Assembly (NCBI GenBank): GCA_963971285.1
Contig: OZ020246.1
Location: 17,343,217 to 17,407,216 of the forward strand
DNA: 64,000 bases
From: Astropecten irregularis
Taxonomy: Eukaryota; Echinodermata; Asteroidea; Paxillosida; Astropectinidae
Direction of reading: 5' to 3'
Positions 41,701 through 56,352 of the stretch are shown piece after piece (the first letter of the stretch is position 1; every line of letters begins with the position of its first letter). Under the pieces are notes generated by a model that had not been told where the DNA came from, did not search any database, and saw nothing but the letters and a program-made list of their open reading frames with translations. A program made the translations under genes and the position numbers.

Positions 41701-42784
41701 AGATTATTATCTGTAAAAATCCTCGAAGTTCAAGTCTTTTCTTTGAAAATATTGTCCGTCATTTACAGGGACACCAATTCCGCTATGTAAACGCGACGTC
41801 ATGTGTTTTCACCCCCTTGGCTGGGCGGCAAAGTTAATTGACATCGGAGTAGCTATGGCGCACCAAGTCACTCAAAAACAGCTGGAATATTGTCCTGACT
41901 CGATTCTTCTTACTGGGTCAATTGAGTTTATTTTAAAAAGGTTCTAAAACAGTCTTGATTCCAAGATTGTGAATTATAGATAATTTATCAACAATATCAT
42001 GCATGACATATTTAAAGGCAAATAAAATTAAATCTAAGTGTTTATCTTGACGCAAAATATTATCACAGCATTTTTCATAATATCTGGCATCATTATGAGA
42101 GGCCTAAACATGGATACATCATCTTATCAAAGTTAAAATTTAAAGGAGAAAAACAAAACACTGTCACTCCGATTAGAGAAAGACTTTAACACTTTTGTCT
42201 CGTTGGCACGCCATAAAAACCCAGATCGCAAAAGGGTCACATGACCTGCCGTCTGACATCGGAAGAATGAAAGTTGCTTGAGCAAACGACAGATTAGTTT
42301 GGAAAATTTGACCACAGATGGTTTCTTTTATAAACGTTTGAACATTAGCCTTAAAATGCATTAGTAATATACACCCAAAATCACATAGTTTTTAACTTTT
42401 GAGTATCACTCACGACTGGAAACATTATTTTCAACATCCTGAATGTTGGAGATAGCCCTGAGTGTAGTCATCACTTCAGGGATACTGATCACAAAGAATC
42501 TCGCACGATCTCGCAGTAAACGGGAGTCGAATTTGGGGAGCGAAAACACATGTCGGGTGAAAACACATGACCGGACGATGCTTAAAAGTTAGTCTTAGAA
42601 AATACTAATAGAACTTGTTTATCATTAGGCTAATTTAAAAGTTAAATTAAGTACACGATTTAACAATTTTCTGCTGGAAATACATACCATCATTTGTTTC
42701 GAATGATAGAATGAGAACATATCTCTCTGAATTTTCGCACACGTGTGCAAAAGATGAATGTGCTCGGTGTTTTTTGGAAGACAT
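29745..42784 (-). CDS. MTBP: MTBP, Treslin/TICRR-binding replication origin-firing factor
   Basis: MTBP (MDM2-binding protein) partners Treslin/TICRR to load CDC45 at replication origins. Exons 5' to 3': 42784-42688, 42509-42414 (5' edge tentative), 40041-39970, 39356-39143, 38252-38191, 38044-37686 (acceptor weak), 37162-37019, 36303-36105, 35424-35257, 34389-34273, 33637-33458, 32825-32688, 32283-32079, 31719-31285, 30958-30793, 30232-30119, 29849-29745. Phases agree throughout; about 950 aa against 904 in human. Identity rests on the N-terminus (ERYVLILSFETND) and above all the C-terminus (RLYRMAELYVKDLKSSRGLN, then EEM), which match vertebrate MTBP. Exon 31719-31285 codes a basic, serine-rich low-complexity stretch. 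The start ATG has an in-frame TAA directly ahead. Introns carry many MITEs and four SINE copies. Confidence 0.82.
29896..30105 (+). mobile_element. MITE (TTAA family), left half
   Basis: TTAAAGGTAGTATCATACTT to the GATCTTTAAAAGAT core, in the last MTBP intron. Confidence 0.75.
30277..30621 (+). mobile_element. MITE (TTAA family), complete
   Basis: Fills most of the MTBP intron between exons 30958-30793 and 30232-30119; both TTAA ends present. Confidence 0.8.
30985..31082 (-). mobile_element. tRNA-like SINE, reverse copy (MTBP intron)
   Basis: GTGAACAATGAAAAATAGAC, GCAGGATTCGAACCAGCAAC, CTTACCAACTGAGCTACCC; leader lost. Confidence 0.8.
32857..33103. repeat. 67-68 bp tandem repeat, about 3.7 copies, MTBP intron
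   Basis: TTGTGATGA(G/A)TT marks unit starts near 32857, 32925, 32992 and 33060. Units share CGTCGGAAGGC, GGATGGAATAA and CACCAATT. The array starts about 32 bases upstream of exon 32825-32688. Confidence 0.85.
33297..33345 (+). repeat. Short dispersed repeat shared with HYDIN intron (3370-3405)
   Basis: GCGATGTCATGTTGCTGGTA at 33315 resembles GCGATGTCGTGTGGCTGGTA at 3385; both follow GATCA. Family unknown. Confidence 0.5.
33773..34123 (-). mobile_element. MITE (TTAA family), complete
   Basis: MTBP intron; TACTTTGGTAGCATACCG to CAAAGTATGATATTGCCTTT. Confidence 0.8.
35555..35655 (-). mobile_element. tRNA-like SINE, reverse copy, diverged
   Basis: GAGCGGGATTTGAACCGGCA and CTACCAACTGAGCTTTCAAG; MTBP intron. 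Another A-box-like GATAGCTCAGTTGG follows at 35680. Confidence 0.7.
35845..36093. mobile_element. Palindrome-ended MITE (GGGGCCAATTTCATAGAGCT), full copy
   Basis: GGGGCCAATGTCATGGAGCT at the left, AGCTCTATGAAATTGGCC at the right, TTAAGCA motifs next to both. About 250 bp, in an MTBP intron 12 bases from a donor. Confidence 0.8.
37268..37585 (+). mobile_element. MITE (TTAA family), with decayed ends
   Basis: MTBP intron 37163-37685; CTTCACACTTTGG to CAAAGTATGATG. Confidence 0.75.
38600..38770. repeat. Second copy of the ATCTGAA-rich repeat (MTBP intron)
   Basis: Same orientation as 10925-11077; adds extra AAAAAAATCTGAAAT units. Followed by fragments of the GGAGGGCCTGA repeat at 38885-39118. 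Confidence 0.65.
39580..39730 (-). mobile_element. tRNA-like SINE, reverse copy with full leader
   Basis: GAGAAATTGAGAGGAGCAGG, TTTGAACCGGCAACC, TTACCAACTGAGCTATCCAG, then GTTAATTATCTTTGTTCGTT and TGGCAGTCAGAAGCCATGA, mirroring the forward leader at 56000. Confidence 0.8.
40297..40965. mobile_element. Third fold-back-like element in an MTBP intron
   Basis: A clean 15 bp array (GAGACAACTCGACTC, about ten units) occupies 40810-40965. A short inverted piece, CTCGAGTCAAGTCGAGTTGT, lies at 40299-40318. The internal part includes a GTGAGAC-rich repeat (40430-40770). Confidence 0.5.
41193..41231. repeat. Perfect 19 bp inverted repeat with one-base centre
   Basis: TAAGAAAATTGTATTTTTA, one C, then the exact reverse complement; within an MTBP intron. 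Confidence 0.9.
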
Positions 42785-42940
42785 TTACTGCCGAAATACT
42801 TCTCACGGGAGATTGAAGCTTGAAGTAGTGTAACTTTTTAAAATAAACACACATGCGCTCGTAACATGGCGCCCTCTGTTGCCGAAAAGTTGTAGAGTTG
42901 TGTGACGTCACATCGTCCTCTTTCACGCCGACCCAGAATC
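42785..42940. promoter_or_regulatory. Bidirectional MTBP/RPL14 promoter with CRE
   Basis: Only about 157 bases separate the divergent start codons of MTBP (42784) and RPL14 (42941). The interval holds a perfect palindromic CRE, TGACGTCA, at 42903-42910. An ATGGCGCCC near 42864 resembles a YY1-type initiator motif. A pyrimidine-rich CTCTTTCACGCC run (about 42919) could be the 5' TOP start of a ribosomal protein mRNA. The start sites are inferred. Confidence 0.6.
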
Positions 42941-45900
42941 ATGGTAAAGCATGGCAAATACTGTCTCTCAAAATTCAAGTAGTTGTGGTCGTGAACGATC
43001 ATTTATGACAGTTTATTTTCGAAAATGTAAACTTAATCAAGTTCCTAACAAGACAGAGTGTGTTTTAAATGCCGGACTGTCGAAGGAATCATGTATTTTT
43101 GTTGAAATTCTTTATCAGGTTTCGCACACGATTTGCTATACCTTTGCCACATTGGCATTGCCCATTTTACGGACAGACCGTCACGGGGTCGGGGTCTTTT
43201 TTACTAGTTTTAGTAAACGCAGTGGCTATCGTTACGGCAGCCGTAACGCATTTCCCAATGGCTATAGTTACGGCACTGTAACTGCGCACGCGCGATGGCG
43301 GCGTGTTTTAGCCGTAACCAATATGGTAACGTCTATTATTTTTACGGCAGTAGCACTGCGCAAGGGACCAGAGTAATATTTTGTCTTCTCAATTTTTCTT
43401 TTGATTTTCTTCTTTTCCGTTTAACGTTAGATCCACGCCTAGATTATTTGTTTGTGTTGTTGTGGGTGTTTTTTGGTAAAACATGGAGGAAAGAAAGTAT
43501 TTTCCATGGGAAACATAATAGGTAATATCATACTTCGTGGTCGAATACATGCAGATTCATGGGCAAAAATATCAAGGAAGATACAGTAATTAACAGTTAC
43601 GGCAGCCGTAACGCATTTCCCAATGGCTATAGTTACGGCACTGTAACTGCGCACGCGCGATGATATGTCAGATTGCTTCGAAGCTAACGTGTTTTGTACA
43701 CGTGTGGGTACGCATAGGCCTTTATTACCGTCGTAGCAGTCAAGGTTTGACGGGTAGACATGGCAAATGCTCTCGTTGTGGGCGGGGAATTGTCAGTGTC
43801 AGCATGGAGGTAAATCTACCTCCATGGTGTCAATAACAGAGTGGGAAAAGGCCACATGTATACCTTTTTTAGTTTTTTAGTTTTTTAACTTAGGTTGCCA
43901 TCATGCCGTTTTCGAAAGATGCTGTAGACGATATTATTGTACATGCATGTACAGTACTTTCCATTTAATTTATGCTTATTTCAACTACCTCAACTCTATA
44001 GGGAAAAATGTGCAAACTTGGATTCAATTTAATGGATGAATTATTTTTATGGAGTTATTTTCGGTGTTGTTCAGAAATAAATAATATTTTACATTTAGGT
44101 TATATTAAGTTTTAGAGCTCTTGCTTTCTTGGATAATCCGAGTCAATTTGTTTAAAAGAAAACTATCATAGAGCATCAGTCCTCATAGAGACCTTGTGCA
44201 AAAGTGGGCACCGTATGGGACTGAAATTTTCATAGATGACTGTTAATTACTGTATCTTCCTTGATATTTTTGCCCATGAATCTGCATTTATTCGACCACG
44301 AAGTATGATATTACCTATTACGTTACCCATGGAAAATACTTTCTTTCCTCCATGTTTTACCAAAAAACACCCACAACAACACAAACAAATAATCTAGGCG
44401 TGGATCTAACGTTAAACGGAAAAAGAGGAAAATCAAAAGAAAAATTGAGAAGACAAAATATTACTCTGGTCCCTTGCGCAGTGCTACTGCCGTAAAAATA
44501 ATAGACGTTACCATATTGGTTACGGCTAAAACACGCCGCCATCGCGCGTGCGCAGTTACAGTGCCGTAACTATAGCCATTGGGAAATGCGTTACGGCTGC
44601 CGTAACGATAGCCACTGCGTTTAGTAAAACTAGTAAAAAAGACCCAGACTAAAACTTTTACATGCAGGCCTAATTTGTTATTGATTCAGTAGCGATAAAA
44701 ATTTGTTTTTAATTGTCACAAAGTAGGTATGTGACAATCGTTCATGTAAACTGTGTGTCTGTGGCACCAGCCACTTTTTCATGACATGTATCAGTGCGCA
44801 TGGTGAGTGTGCTGTTATTGACTCTGCACAAATTGCCCTTTCATCATCATCTTAAACCACCAAACTGATGATATAGTAGACAAATTTTTCTTTCTAATGA
44901 TTTGCAACTTATAATTTTCCGTTACTGGGAAGTTGGGTTTTTCTTTGATGGAAGACGAAGGTCAAACATTACATGGAAATTCTTCCTAAAGGAATGTATG
45001 CATTTGTCTTAAAACTGTTTTTCTTGTTAGTATATTTATTAATCAACATTCAGTTCAAATAGGAAACAAATCCATGGACCGAAACCATGTTTTTGACCAT
45101 GATAATTGTGCAAAGGTTGTGAAAAAATACATTACAAGTGACATAACTGAATATGGTCAATCCAACTACTGGTGAGCTAACCAGTGTTAATTAATCATTA
45201 ATCAAAATTAATACTCATTAAAGGCCTAATTAATAAAGGATATTATCACCTTCTAATTGTACTGGTTCTATGCATTTATATGTTTTTTACCCCATTTAAA
45301 TACATAAAAAAACAAGGAAGTTACAATAACTTTTACAATGACATTACAGCCTGGTTAAAACAGTCAAAACGGTCACATTCTGTCCCATTCGTATCCATGG
45401 TGAATGATGGACCAATTTCAGTCGTGATTTAAAAATCAATAAATTATGTAACTTTCTTAATATTTGGGCTATGAACTTGGTTCTGGTGCCATTTTAAAGC
45501 TAATTTTATGCTCTTTCCAAAAATATAACTGACTAAGAGATGTCTTGGTTTTGAAATTTTTTGTCACATACCTACACAAAGTTGTCAAAGGTTTTGGAAG
45601 TTTTTTTAGAATCGGATGAAATGAGAAATCATGAGGTGTAAAAAATATGTTTTATTTAGGCTAACGTTAGGGCCTACTTTTCAAAACAGGTGCTTCTAAA
45701 AAATAATGTGATTATGGGTGCATTCGTTTAGCTAACACGGGTCAGCCCTTACTGGGAATGGTCGTGCTATACTGCACAAAACAAGCGAGAGAATGGGGAC
45801 GAGGTTGAGAAGTGTCGACCCGGGGGAGCTAAACGAATGCACCCTTACTAAAAGTAGACCCAGTAATGTACCTGGGGCGCTGAACTCCCTTTTTTAATTT

Positions 45901-48349
45901 TGGGGTTGACGGTCAGTCTAGCGCCCCAGAGAATCCCATAGCCCTAGATGTGTTGTACACAGAAGAAATTGTATTTCACCCAAGTTCACGGGGACATTTT
46001 CAGCGCAAGTACCGTGAACTTACCGTGAAATACATTTTTTTCTGACTGTGTACAACATATTTAGGGCTATGGGATTCTCTGGAGCTTTAAAAAAAAAAAG
46101 TGAGTTCAGCGCCCCAGTCACTGCGTCTATGTTAAAAATCATGTTAGCTTCTGAAAAATATAGGCCTTTCCCTTTTCATGTTAGGGGCCTATGTGTTCCG
46201 ATCTTTTTGACACGATTTCTGCTTTGTAGCCCAAGGTCTCAACTTTCAAGTTACCGTAACTGTTTCCGTCTTTGAATCTTCTCTTTGTTACAGGTTTTCA
46301 CACGTTTTGTGGAGATTGGCCGTGTGGCCTTTGTGGCTGTTGGCAGAAACCGGGGAAAGCTATGCTCCATCGTTGATGTCATTGACCAGAAAAGGGTAAG
46401 CATGTCATGACATCTCCTAGTCCTTACATAAAAGTTTTGGACATCTTAATTATTGTCTCACTTATAAAACTAACCTTTAAACCATGTGAAAGAATGTGGT
46501 CATGGATATTTTGTTCGTTAATAAAACCCATTATTTTAAGAATCAGGCATACTGTCCATTTACACTTCCCTAAATGTTTGTACTTAACATTCGGGACAAG
46601 TTGAAATCAATTGTACGAACCAACAGAGAAACAAATTTAAATTAATTTGAAAACAAGCACATTGTCATCCAATTTGCCTTGGTTTGATGTGTGGGTAGGC
46701 GCTTGTGGACGGACCATGCACCAAGTTCCCTCGTCAGCAGATCCGCCTGAAGAAGCTTCATCTGACCGACTTCAAGATCCGCATCCCACACTCTGCCCGT
46801 ACAGGCACCGTCCGCAAGGCTTGGGAGAAGGCAGACATCGAGAAGAAGTGGCGGGGGACAACCTGGGCCAAGAAGCTGGCTGCCAAGAAGAGGGTAAGTG
46901 AGGCAAACAGTAGCCATCCAGGGGCCAATTTCATAGAGCTGCTTAAGCACCAAAATTTGCTTAACCCTAACCCTCCTCAATCCTCCAAAATCCTTCTAAT
47001 AGTTTGGAGGATTTCGGAGGATTCAGGATATAATGTCATTTTCAAGTGAGGACCACTTGAGGAGTTGCAAGGATTCAGGATAAACGCATTTTTTGAGGTA
47101 TGGCCACCGAAGGATTTTGAAGGATTCAGGATTCAGGTACCTCTCATTTTGAGTATAAGTGAGATCACTGGAGGATTGAGGAGGAATGCTGTTTTTTAAC
47201 TATGTCCCTATGAGGATTTTGAAGGATTGAGGAGGGTAGTTATATAAAAGGCTCAAGTGGGTTAGGGTTAAAGGTTTACTGTAATCAAAACTCATATGAA
47301 GGTAAATACATCTGTATTGTTAAAACTCAACGTGTCTATCATTGTTTGTGCTAAAAAAAAATTGTATAAAGAAAAAAGAGGTAAAATTTTAGTGAAAAGG
47401 GGCATACCCTTTTAGTTGAAATTTGCATTTAATTTTGCAATCATTAAGAGATCAATTCATAATTTCATACCAGGAAATTTCCTTGCAGAACCAGCCAAGT
47501 AAATAATGCTTTATTTGTATCCTGTTAGAAATTCTTGAGGACATCTAAATGAATGTAAAAGAACAAAATGATGATTGTAATGTATTGAAAATTGTCTTGT
47601 AACACTTTTTATTTCAGAGGGCCAACATGACAGACTTTGACCGTTACAAGCTCATGAGAGCCAAACAAAAGGTAGGCTTGAATGTGTTTGTTTTTCTTTC
47701 CTCGGGGTTAGGAGGGAGGGCCTGGCATTTTGATTCTCGCAGAATCTTTCTCAAAGGATCTTAAAGATCTTGCTATAGTCAAATGTCAGGCCCTTTTGTA
47801 ACTTGGAGCATTTTACATACATTTTGGTTGATGATAAGGTATCAGCAATGCATTGTTTGAATTTATTTAGGTAATTAGGTTGATATTTAACTTACATTGT
47901 GACCTTTTGTTATTAAACTGGAAAAGTTTATGAAAGTTCTTTCTTGAGAAGAAGTGATACACATTTTAGCTTTGAGGGAAGATGGAAAAACAAGGCTACG
48001 AAAACTTTCCTTGTGAACAAAATCTGTGCATTCTACAATTTTGTGGCTCAGTTTTCTGGGAAGATAAAGTGTGTTAAATGATTTTGAAGATAACCAGATT
48101 CCACAGGTTTTTGCAAAAAAATAATTGTTGTGACCTTTTAAGCAACATCTAAAATTTATTTTGTCAGGCTTGCTTTTGTGAGTTAATGCCTAATGTCTAA
48201 TTTGCCTACAGGCATGAGTTTTACATCATGTAAGACTTCTAATATTCCCCTCTTTCTTCAAATCTTGTTTCCTGCAGAGGACTCGCCTCATCAACACTGA
48301 GGTGAAACAACTGAAGAAAGCAAAGAAGGCAGCAGCTGCTGCTAAGTAA
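42941..48349 (+). CDS. RPL14: 60S ribosomal protein L14 (eL14)
   Basis: Exons 42941-42943 (ATG only), 46294-46395, 46699-46893, 47618-47671, 48278-48349, all phase 0; 141 aa. Exons 2-5 are unmistakable: [55 protein letters not shown] and [10 protein letters not shown], then a lysine/alanine tail. It is a structural protein of the large ribosomal subunit with a KOW-type N-terminal domain. The long C-terminal alanine/lysine expansion of mammals is missing, as usual for invertebrates. The assignment of exon 1 is inference: ATG|GTAAAG sits at a TOP-like start divergent from MTBP, and mammalian RPL14 also has only the ATG in exon 1. Intron 1 (3.35 kb) holds two large mobile repeats. Confidence 0.93.
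43192..43597. repeat. Left arm of 406 bp inverted repeat (RPL14 intron 1)
   Basis: Starts GGGTCTTTTTTACTAGTTTT and pairs with 44645-44239 at about 97-98% by eye. A sub-block GCAGCCGTAACGCATTTCCC is directly repeated at 43602-43664, just inside the arm. The arm includes part of the TTAA-flanked MITE. Its ORFs are incidental. Confidence 0.9.
44239..44645. repeat. Right arm of 406 bp inverted repeat (RPL14 intron 1)
   Basis: Reverse complement of 43192-43597, ending AAACTAGTAAAAAAGACCC. The loop between the arms is about 640 bp and holds an ATGGAGGTA hairpin near 43804. Transcribed with RPL14 it could fold into a long duplex. Confidence 0.9.
44724..45574. mobile_element. 851 bp twin element, copy 1 (RPL14 intron 1), 7 bp TSD
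   Basis: Perfect 14 bp terminal inverted repeats TAGGTATGTGACAA / TTGTCACATACCTA. CACAAAG is duplicated at 44717-44723 and 45575-45581. Interior is AT-rich, without any ORF that resembles a transposase. Superfamily not assignable; a 7 bp duplication is unusual (P and Dada elements are among those reported near this length). Confidence 0.88.
45716..45843 (-). mobile_element. GGGTGCATTCGTTTAGC MITE, copy 2
   Basis: Same element inverted (128 bp) in RPL14 intron 1; a diverged partial third copy begins near 56990. Confidence 0.85.
46960..47275. repeat. GGAGGATT-rich degenerate repeat in RPL14 intron 3
   Basis: Many variants of GAAGGATTCAGGAT and TTGAGGAGG; begins with TTAACCCTAACCCTCCTC next to a GGGGCCAATTTCATAGAGCT end (46921). 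Confidence 0.7.
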
Positions 48350-48476
48350 ACGACCATCCAACAAGCTGCTATCATCACTACAAAGTCTTAATTTTTATTT
48401 GTAGCAAGATATAAAAACCAATCTCTCCAGAATTTTGCAAATTGTATGGTCTCCATGGCCATGTTGGGTCAGAGTT

Positions 48477-48482
48477 AATAAA
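48477..48482 (+). other. RPL14 poly(A) signal
   Basis: AATAAA lies 128 bases after the stop codon; a second AATAAA follows near 48503. Confidence 0.7.
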
Positions 48483-49006
48483 TGACACACTCGTGAGGTA
48501 GTCAATAAAAAAAAATCATTTTGTTCCTTGGTTTTCATTCAGTGTCAGATTTGATGCGTTCATTACTATTAGAAATGTGTGGTCTGTTCAAGTAGTCTTA
48601 AGGTGGGTTAAACGACTTCTGATTAGATGTTTTACTTTGACAATCTTCCAATTCCCTCGATGATACGATTGCTTTTTGTTCAATTCTAATTTTTGTTCTC
48701 AAAATCAAAATTAAATAAATTCAGTGATGTGAAGTGCACTGATTATTAAACCGAACAAGTTATAAAAATACAAGTAGTAAACTGCTGCAAAACTGATAAT
48801 CAGCCAAAAATTACCTGAAATATATCAAATGCTTGGAGTTTGGAGGGCCTTACGCGTTTCAATCAGTGGCAGGATCATGTGTGCTCTCTCCATCTGGGGA
48901 AGTTTGGAGACACAAATTTAGTGGTCTAGTAATTTTCCATACACTGGTCATAGACAAACTTACACTAGATGTCCTATTTCCTGAATGGTAAACTGTCATT
49001 GTCTGT

Positions 49007-49370
49007 TAAAGGTAGTATCATACTTTGGCAAGAAACCAAAACAGAAATGTTCACAGATTTACGTGTCACTTGCAGGGTATGGAGATGGTGGTGGTAGGAA
49101 CATACCGTTAAAATCTTTCCGCCTGAAATGGTGTATTTATCCAGACATTAGTAAAACAATGACCGAAAATCTTTTTGATCTTTTAAAAGATAAAAAATAA
49201 ATGAGAAAAGACTTAAGATATACTGTGGCTGTTTTTCACTGTTTTCTCAAAAAGTGGGCAACGTATAGGACTAAACTTTTCACAGATGACTGTTACTGTA
49301 TCTGTCTTGGTATTTTTGCCCATGAATCTGTATTTCTTTTATAAAAATCAAAGTATGATACTACCTTTAA
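49007..49370 (-). mobile_element. MITE (TTAA family), complete
   Basis: RPL14-METTL9 intergenic region; the ends TTAAAGGTAGTATCATACTT and AAGTATGATACTACCTTTAA are perfect inverted copies over 20 bases. Confidence 0.85.
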
Positions 49371-50331
49371 AGGACACTAGGCTTGGAACTTATTTCGCTA
49401 TTGCCATTTGAGGCCCACAAAAACAAAATGAAGGGATTGGGCCACACGATGAAGCCAAAGAAAGGCTCCAGATTCGCCATGTATCTCAAGCCAATCATTT
49501 CATTTAGGACACAAATTGACGGTAGCAAAATAAATCCCAAGCTTTTCATAAAAGATCTTGAGTTTCATTACATGATGACCAGTCCAAGGAGTCTACCGCC
49601 CTCTGTGGCAAAATTGTGTTTTACTCAAACTTGCCATAATTTCAATATTGCCAAAACTTTATATGGGCCAACAATATTTGGGGGTTTTCTTTTCTTAATC
49701 CGTCTTAAAAAATCGTCTCAGGGTTTGTGAACTTTTGAAGTATGTGTTTCAGCCTAAATATATTATTACAATCGATAAACCCATAATGTTAAGGCATCCT
49801 TCTTAACATGAAACATCACATTTACCATCAAACCAGAGCGACACAGGAAAAAGATGAATTTGCAGAATTTTTTTTTTATTGGCATTTCTTTATAAACGTA
49901 ATATTCATTATTGAAGAGCTGTTAATTACGGAAAAGACTTGTATCTGCTTATAACCCACCTCCCCACATCTGAAGAATTCAAGCAAGCCATGAACACTTC
50001 CTCCAGACCAGTACACTGACTACACTCCATGAAGAATGTACTGAAGTACAACAGAAACTTCCACTGGAATAATTTTTGCTGCTGTCCTTTGGGGAATCAA
50101 GGCCCATCTTCCTACATGGGTTGAGTCCACATGGCCAGTCCAAAATGACCAACCACAGTGATAGGTATATGGTACACCCATTTGCAAGAGATGGTTTTAT
50201 GCACAGATTGCACATAGTTGTGGAGGAATGCGTACCTTACTATAAATTTCCTTTATGTCACTTGGACAGCACCAACCACAGGATGGGAGTACGCATGTAG
50301 TATGTTCGAGTGTGGTTGGAGGTTAAACAGT

Positions 50332-50700
50332 TAAAGGTAGTAACTAGTATCATACTTTGGTTAGAAACCAAAACAGAAATGTTCACCGATTAACGTACAA
50401 CTTACAGGGTATGAAGATGGTGGTGGTAGAAACATACCGTTAAAATGTTTCCGCCTAAAATTGTGTATTTATCCAGAAATTAGTAAACAACAACCAAAAA
50501 TCTGTTTGATCTTTTTAAAAGATCAAAAATAAAAGAGAAAAGACTTAAGAAATACTGTGGCTGTTTTTCACTGTTTTCTCAAAAAGTGGGCACCGTATGG
50601 GACTGAAATGTTCACAGATTACTGTTACTGTATCTGTATTGATATTTTTGCCCATGAATCTACATTTCTTTGATAAAAACCAAAGTGTGATATTACCTTG
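50332..50700 (-). mobile_element. MITE (TTAA family), complete
   Basis: Second copy in the RPL14-METTL9 intergenic region; a 5-base insertion (TAACTAGTAT) marks the left end. Confidence 0.8.
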
Positions 50701-51147
50701 TTTAGGTTATTAGGAGTGAGAAATAGAAATGTGTTGACTACAAAGCTTGAGATTTAAGGACTTAGGAGTAATATAATACATGTCATAGCTTTTTCAAGGG
50801 CAAGCAAGTCATGGAGTTAAACAAATACGGTACTATAAACAGTGTTAATATTGTTTCCCATTAATTCTCAAAAAAATAAATTCAAGTGTGGTTGGTGTTA
50901 AATGCAAATCATATTTCACTCTATTTCAAGTGGCAAGGCTCAGTCATATGGGATAAACATGGGCAGATTTCTGGAGACAATCTATCCAGTTTGCATCTAT
51001 TTCAAAATCCACGTATCTGTGTTAGCACTGAGAGAGAGGTCCTTCAATTCTCTGTGGTATCGGCTAGCAATGTCCACACCACAGAATGGCACTGCAAATC
51101 TGTGCACTGGAAAACGGTCAAACCCAAAGCAGCCCGGACAGGTTTCA

Positions 51148-55295
<4,148 letters not shown>

Positions 55296-55639
55296 GACTA
55301 AAGCCCAGTGCTGCACTGCTGGTACGAGTAGAAGTGGTGTTGCGTGTACGTACCAGTACTACTACATCATGTGTGTACTTCTACCAACTTTGTCCATTGA
55401 CAAACACTAACAAAAAAGAAAAACACAATATTGCTCAAATGTCATGATACTAATACTATTAATAATAATAGTGCTAGGCCTACATGAAAAGATGTTCTCA
55501 TTGCTAGTGGTATACACATATATTTGATGACTTTGAGCTGTCTGAACGGTTGTGCTGTCTCAGTGGTCAACTTGTCCTGAGTCAAGTTTTCAACGAAAAC
55601 TTTACACTCTCCAGTAGTACTGCAGTAGCACTTGTAGGA

Positions 55640-56352
55640 ATGTCAGACAAGTCGACCGCGAGACAACTCGACTCGAGACACAGAGACAGCTCGACCACAA
55701 AGACAACTTGACTCCAAGACAGCTCGACCGGGTATCAAACACCCTATCAAGTTGGAGGGCTCGATGATTCGACGGATCCCTTAGCAGCATCTTTCTCAAA
55801 GGTTTAGGCTGAAATAATTTGAAAAGGGAACAATCCAGAAATAAAAATCCCAGAATAATCATTCCAGGGTTTTGCAGAATGGCGTCAGCCAGTGATAGTA
55901 ACGTAAATTATTTTGCTTCCAATGAGAACATTATTTTCAGTATCACTTATAGTTATCTTTTCCTTGGGCCTTGGGGTATTAGTGCGCGTGGTTTCATGGC
56001 TTCTGACTGCCAAACAAACAAAGATAATTGACTATTACTGACACCACAAATGTACTGTAGTGCTAGCCCAGTCGGCAGAGTGCCGGCCCAGTATTCAGGA
56101 GGTCGCCGGTTCGAATCCCGCTCCAGTAAATTTTTCTTTGTTCACCTTTCAATATCTTATATTCAGATAAGCTACATTTGTTACATTGCTATGTTGCGCA
56201 CACCGCGTATCTCATCGGCAGAGAATTGCGAGTTCATTGTCTCGGTTGAGCTGTCTTGGAGTTGAGTTGTCTTTGCCATGTTTGCAGCGAGTAGCGCTAT
56301 ATAATCTTTGGTTTGCAGTCGACTTGTCTCGAGTCGAGTTGTCCCGCAGTCA
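55640..56352. mobile_element. Second fold-back element, GAGACAACTCGACTC outer repeats
   Basis: Left arm 55640-55731 and inverted right arm about 56240-56352 are degenerate arrays of a 15-mer near GAGACAACTCGACTC. The interior holds a tRNA-like SINE (56000-56150). The unit is related to that of the 17240 element (CAACTCG followed by a C/G-rich half). Confidence 0.6.
55995..56155 (+). mobile_element. tRNA-like SINE, forward copy inside fold-back element
   Basis: ATGGCTTCTGACTGCCAAAC leader, GCTAGCCCAGTCGGCAGAG, GGTTCGAATCCCGCTCCAGT, TTTTTCTTTGTTCACC. Confidence 0.8.

Larger units (their letters stand above)
48510..51147. other. RPL14-METTL9 convergent intergenic region
   Basis: Two full TTAA-family MITEs and a GGAGGGCCTGA fragment (48780-48880). 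No gene supported; the METTL9 3' UTR lies in its right part. Confidence 0.6.

Noticed and set aside
41854-41949. Short plus-strand ORF MAHQVTQKQLEYC... with good start context
   Set aside because: Only 31 codons, no recognisable family, and inside an MTBP intron on the other strand; kept as chance.
42690-43376. ORFs around the MTBP/RPL14 promoter (42690-42926 minus; 42951-43376 plus)
   Set aside because: The minus one is in another frame from the MTBP exon; the plus one runs into the 406 bp inverted repeat. Neither resembles a protein.
47820-47900. Possible C/D snoRNA in an RPL14 intron (TTGATGATAAGG; also ATGATGA at 47569)
   Set aside because: No D box at a fitting distance and no terminal stem, although ribosomal protein introns often host snoRNAs.
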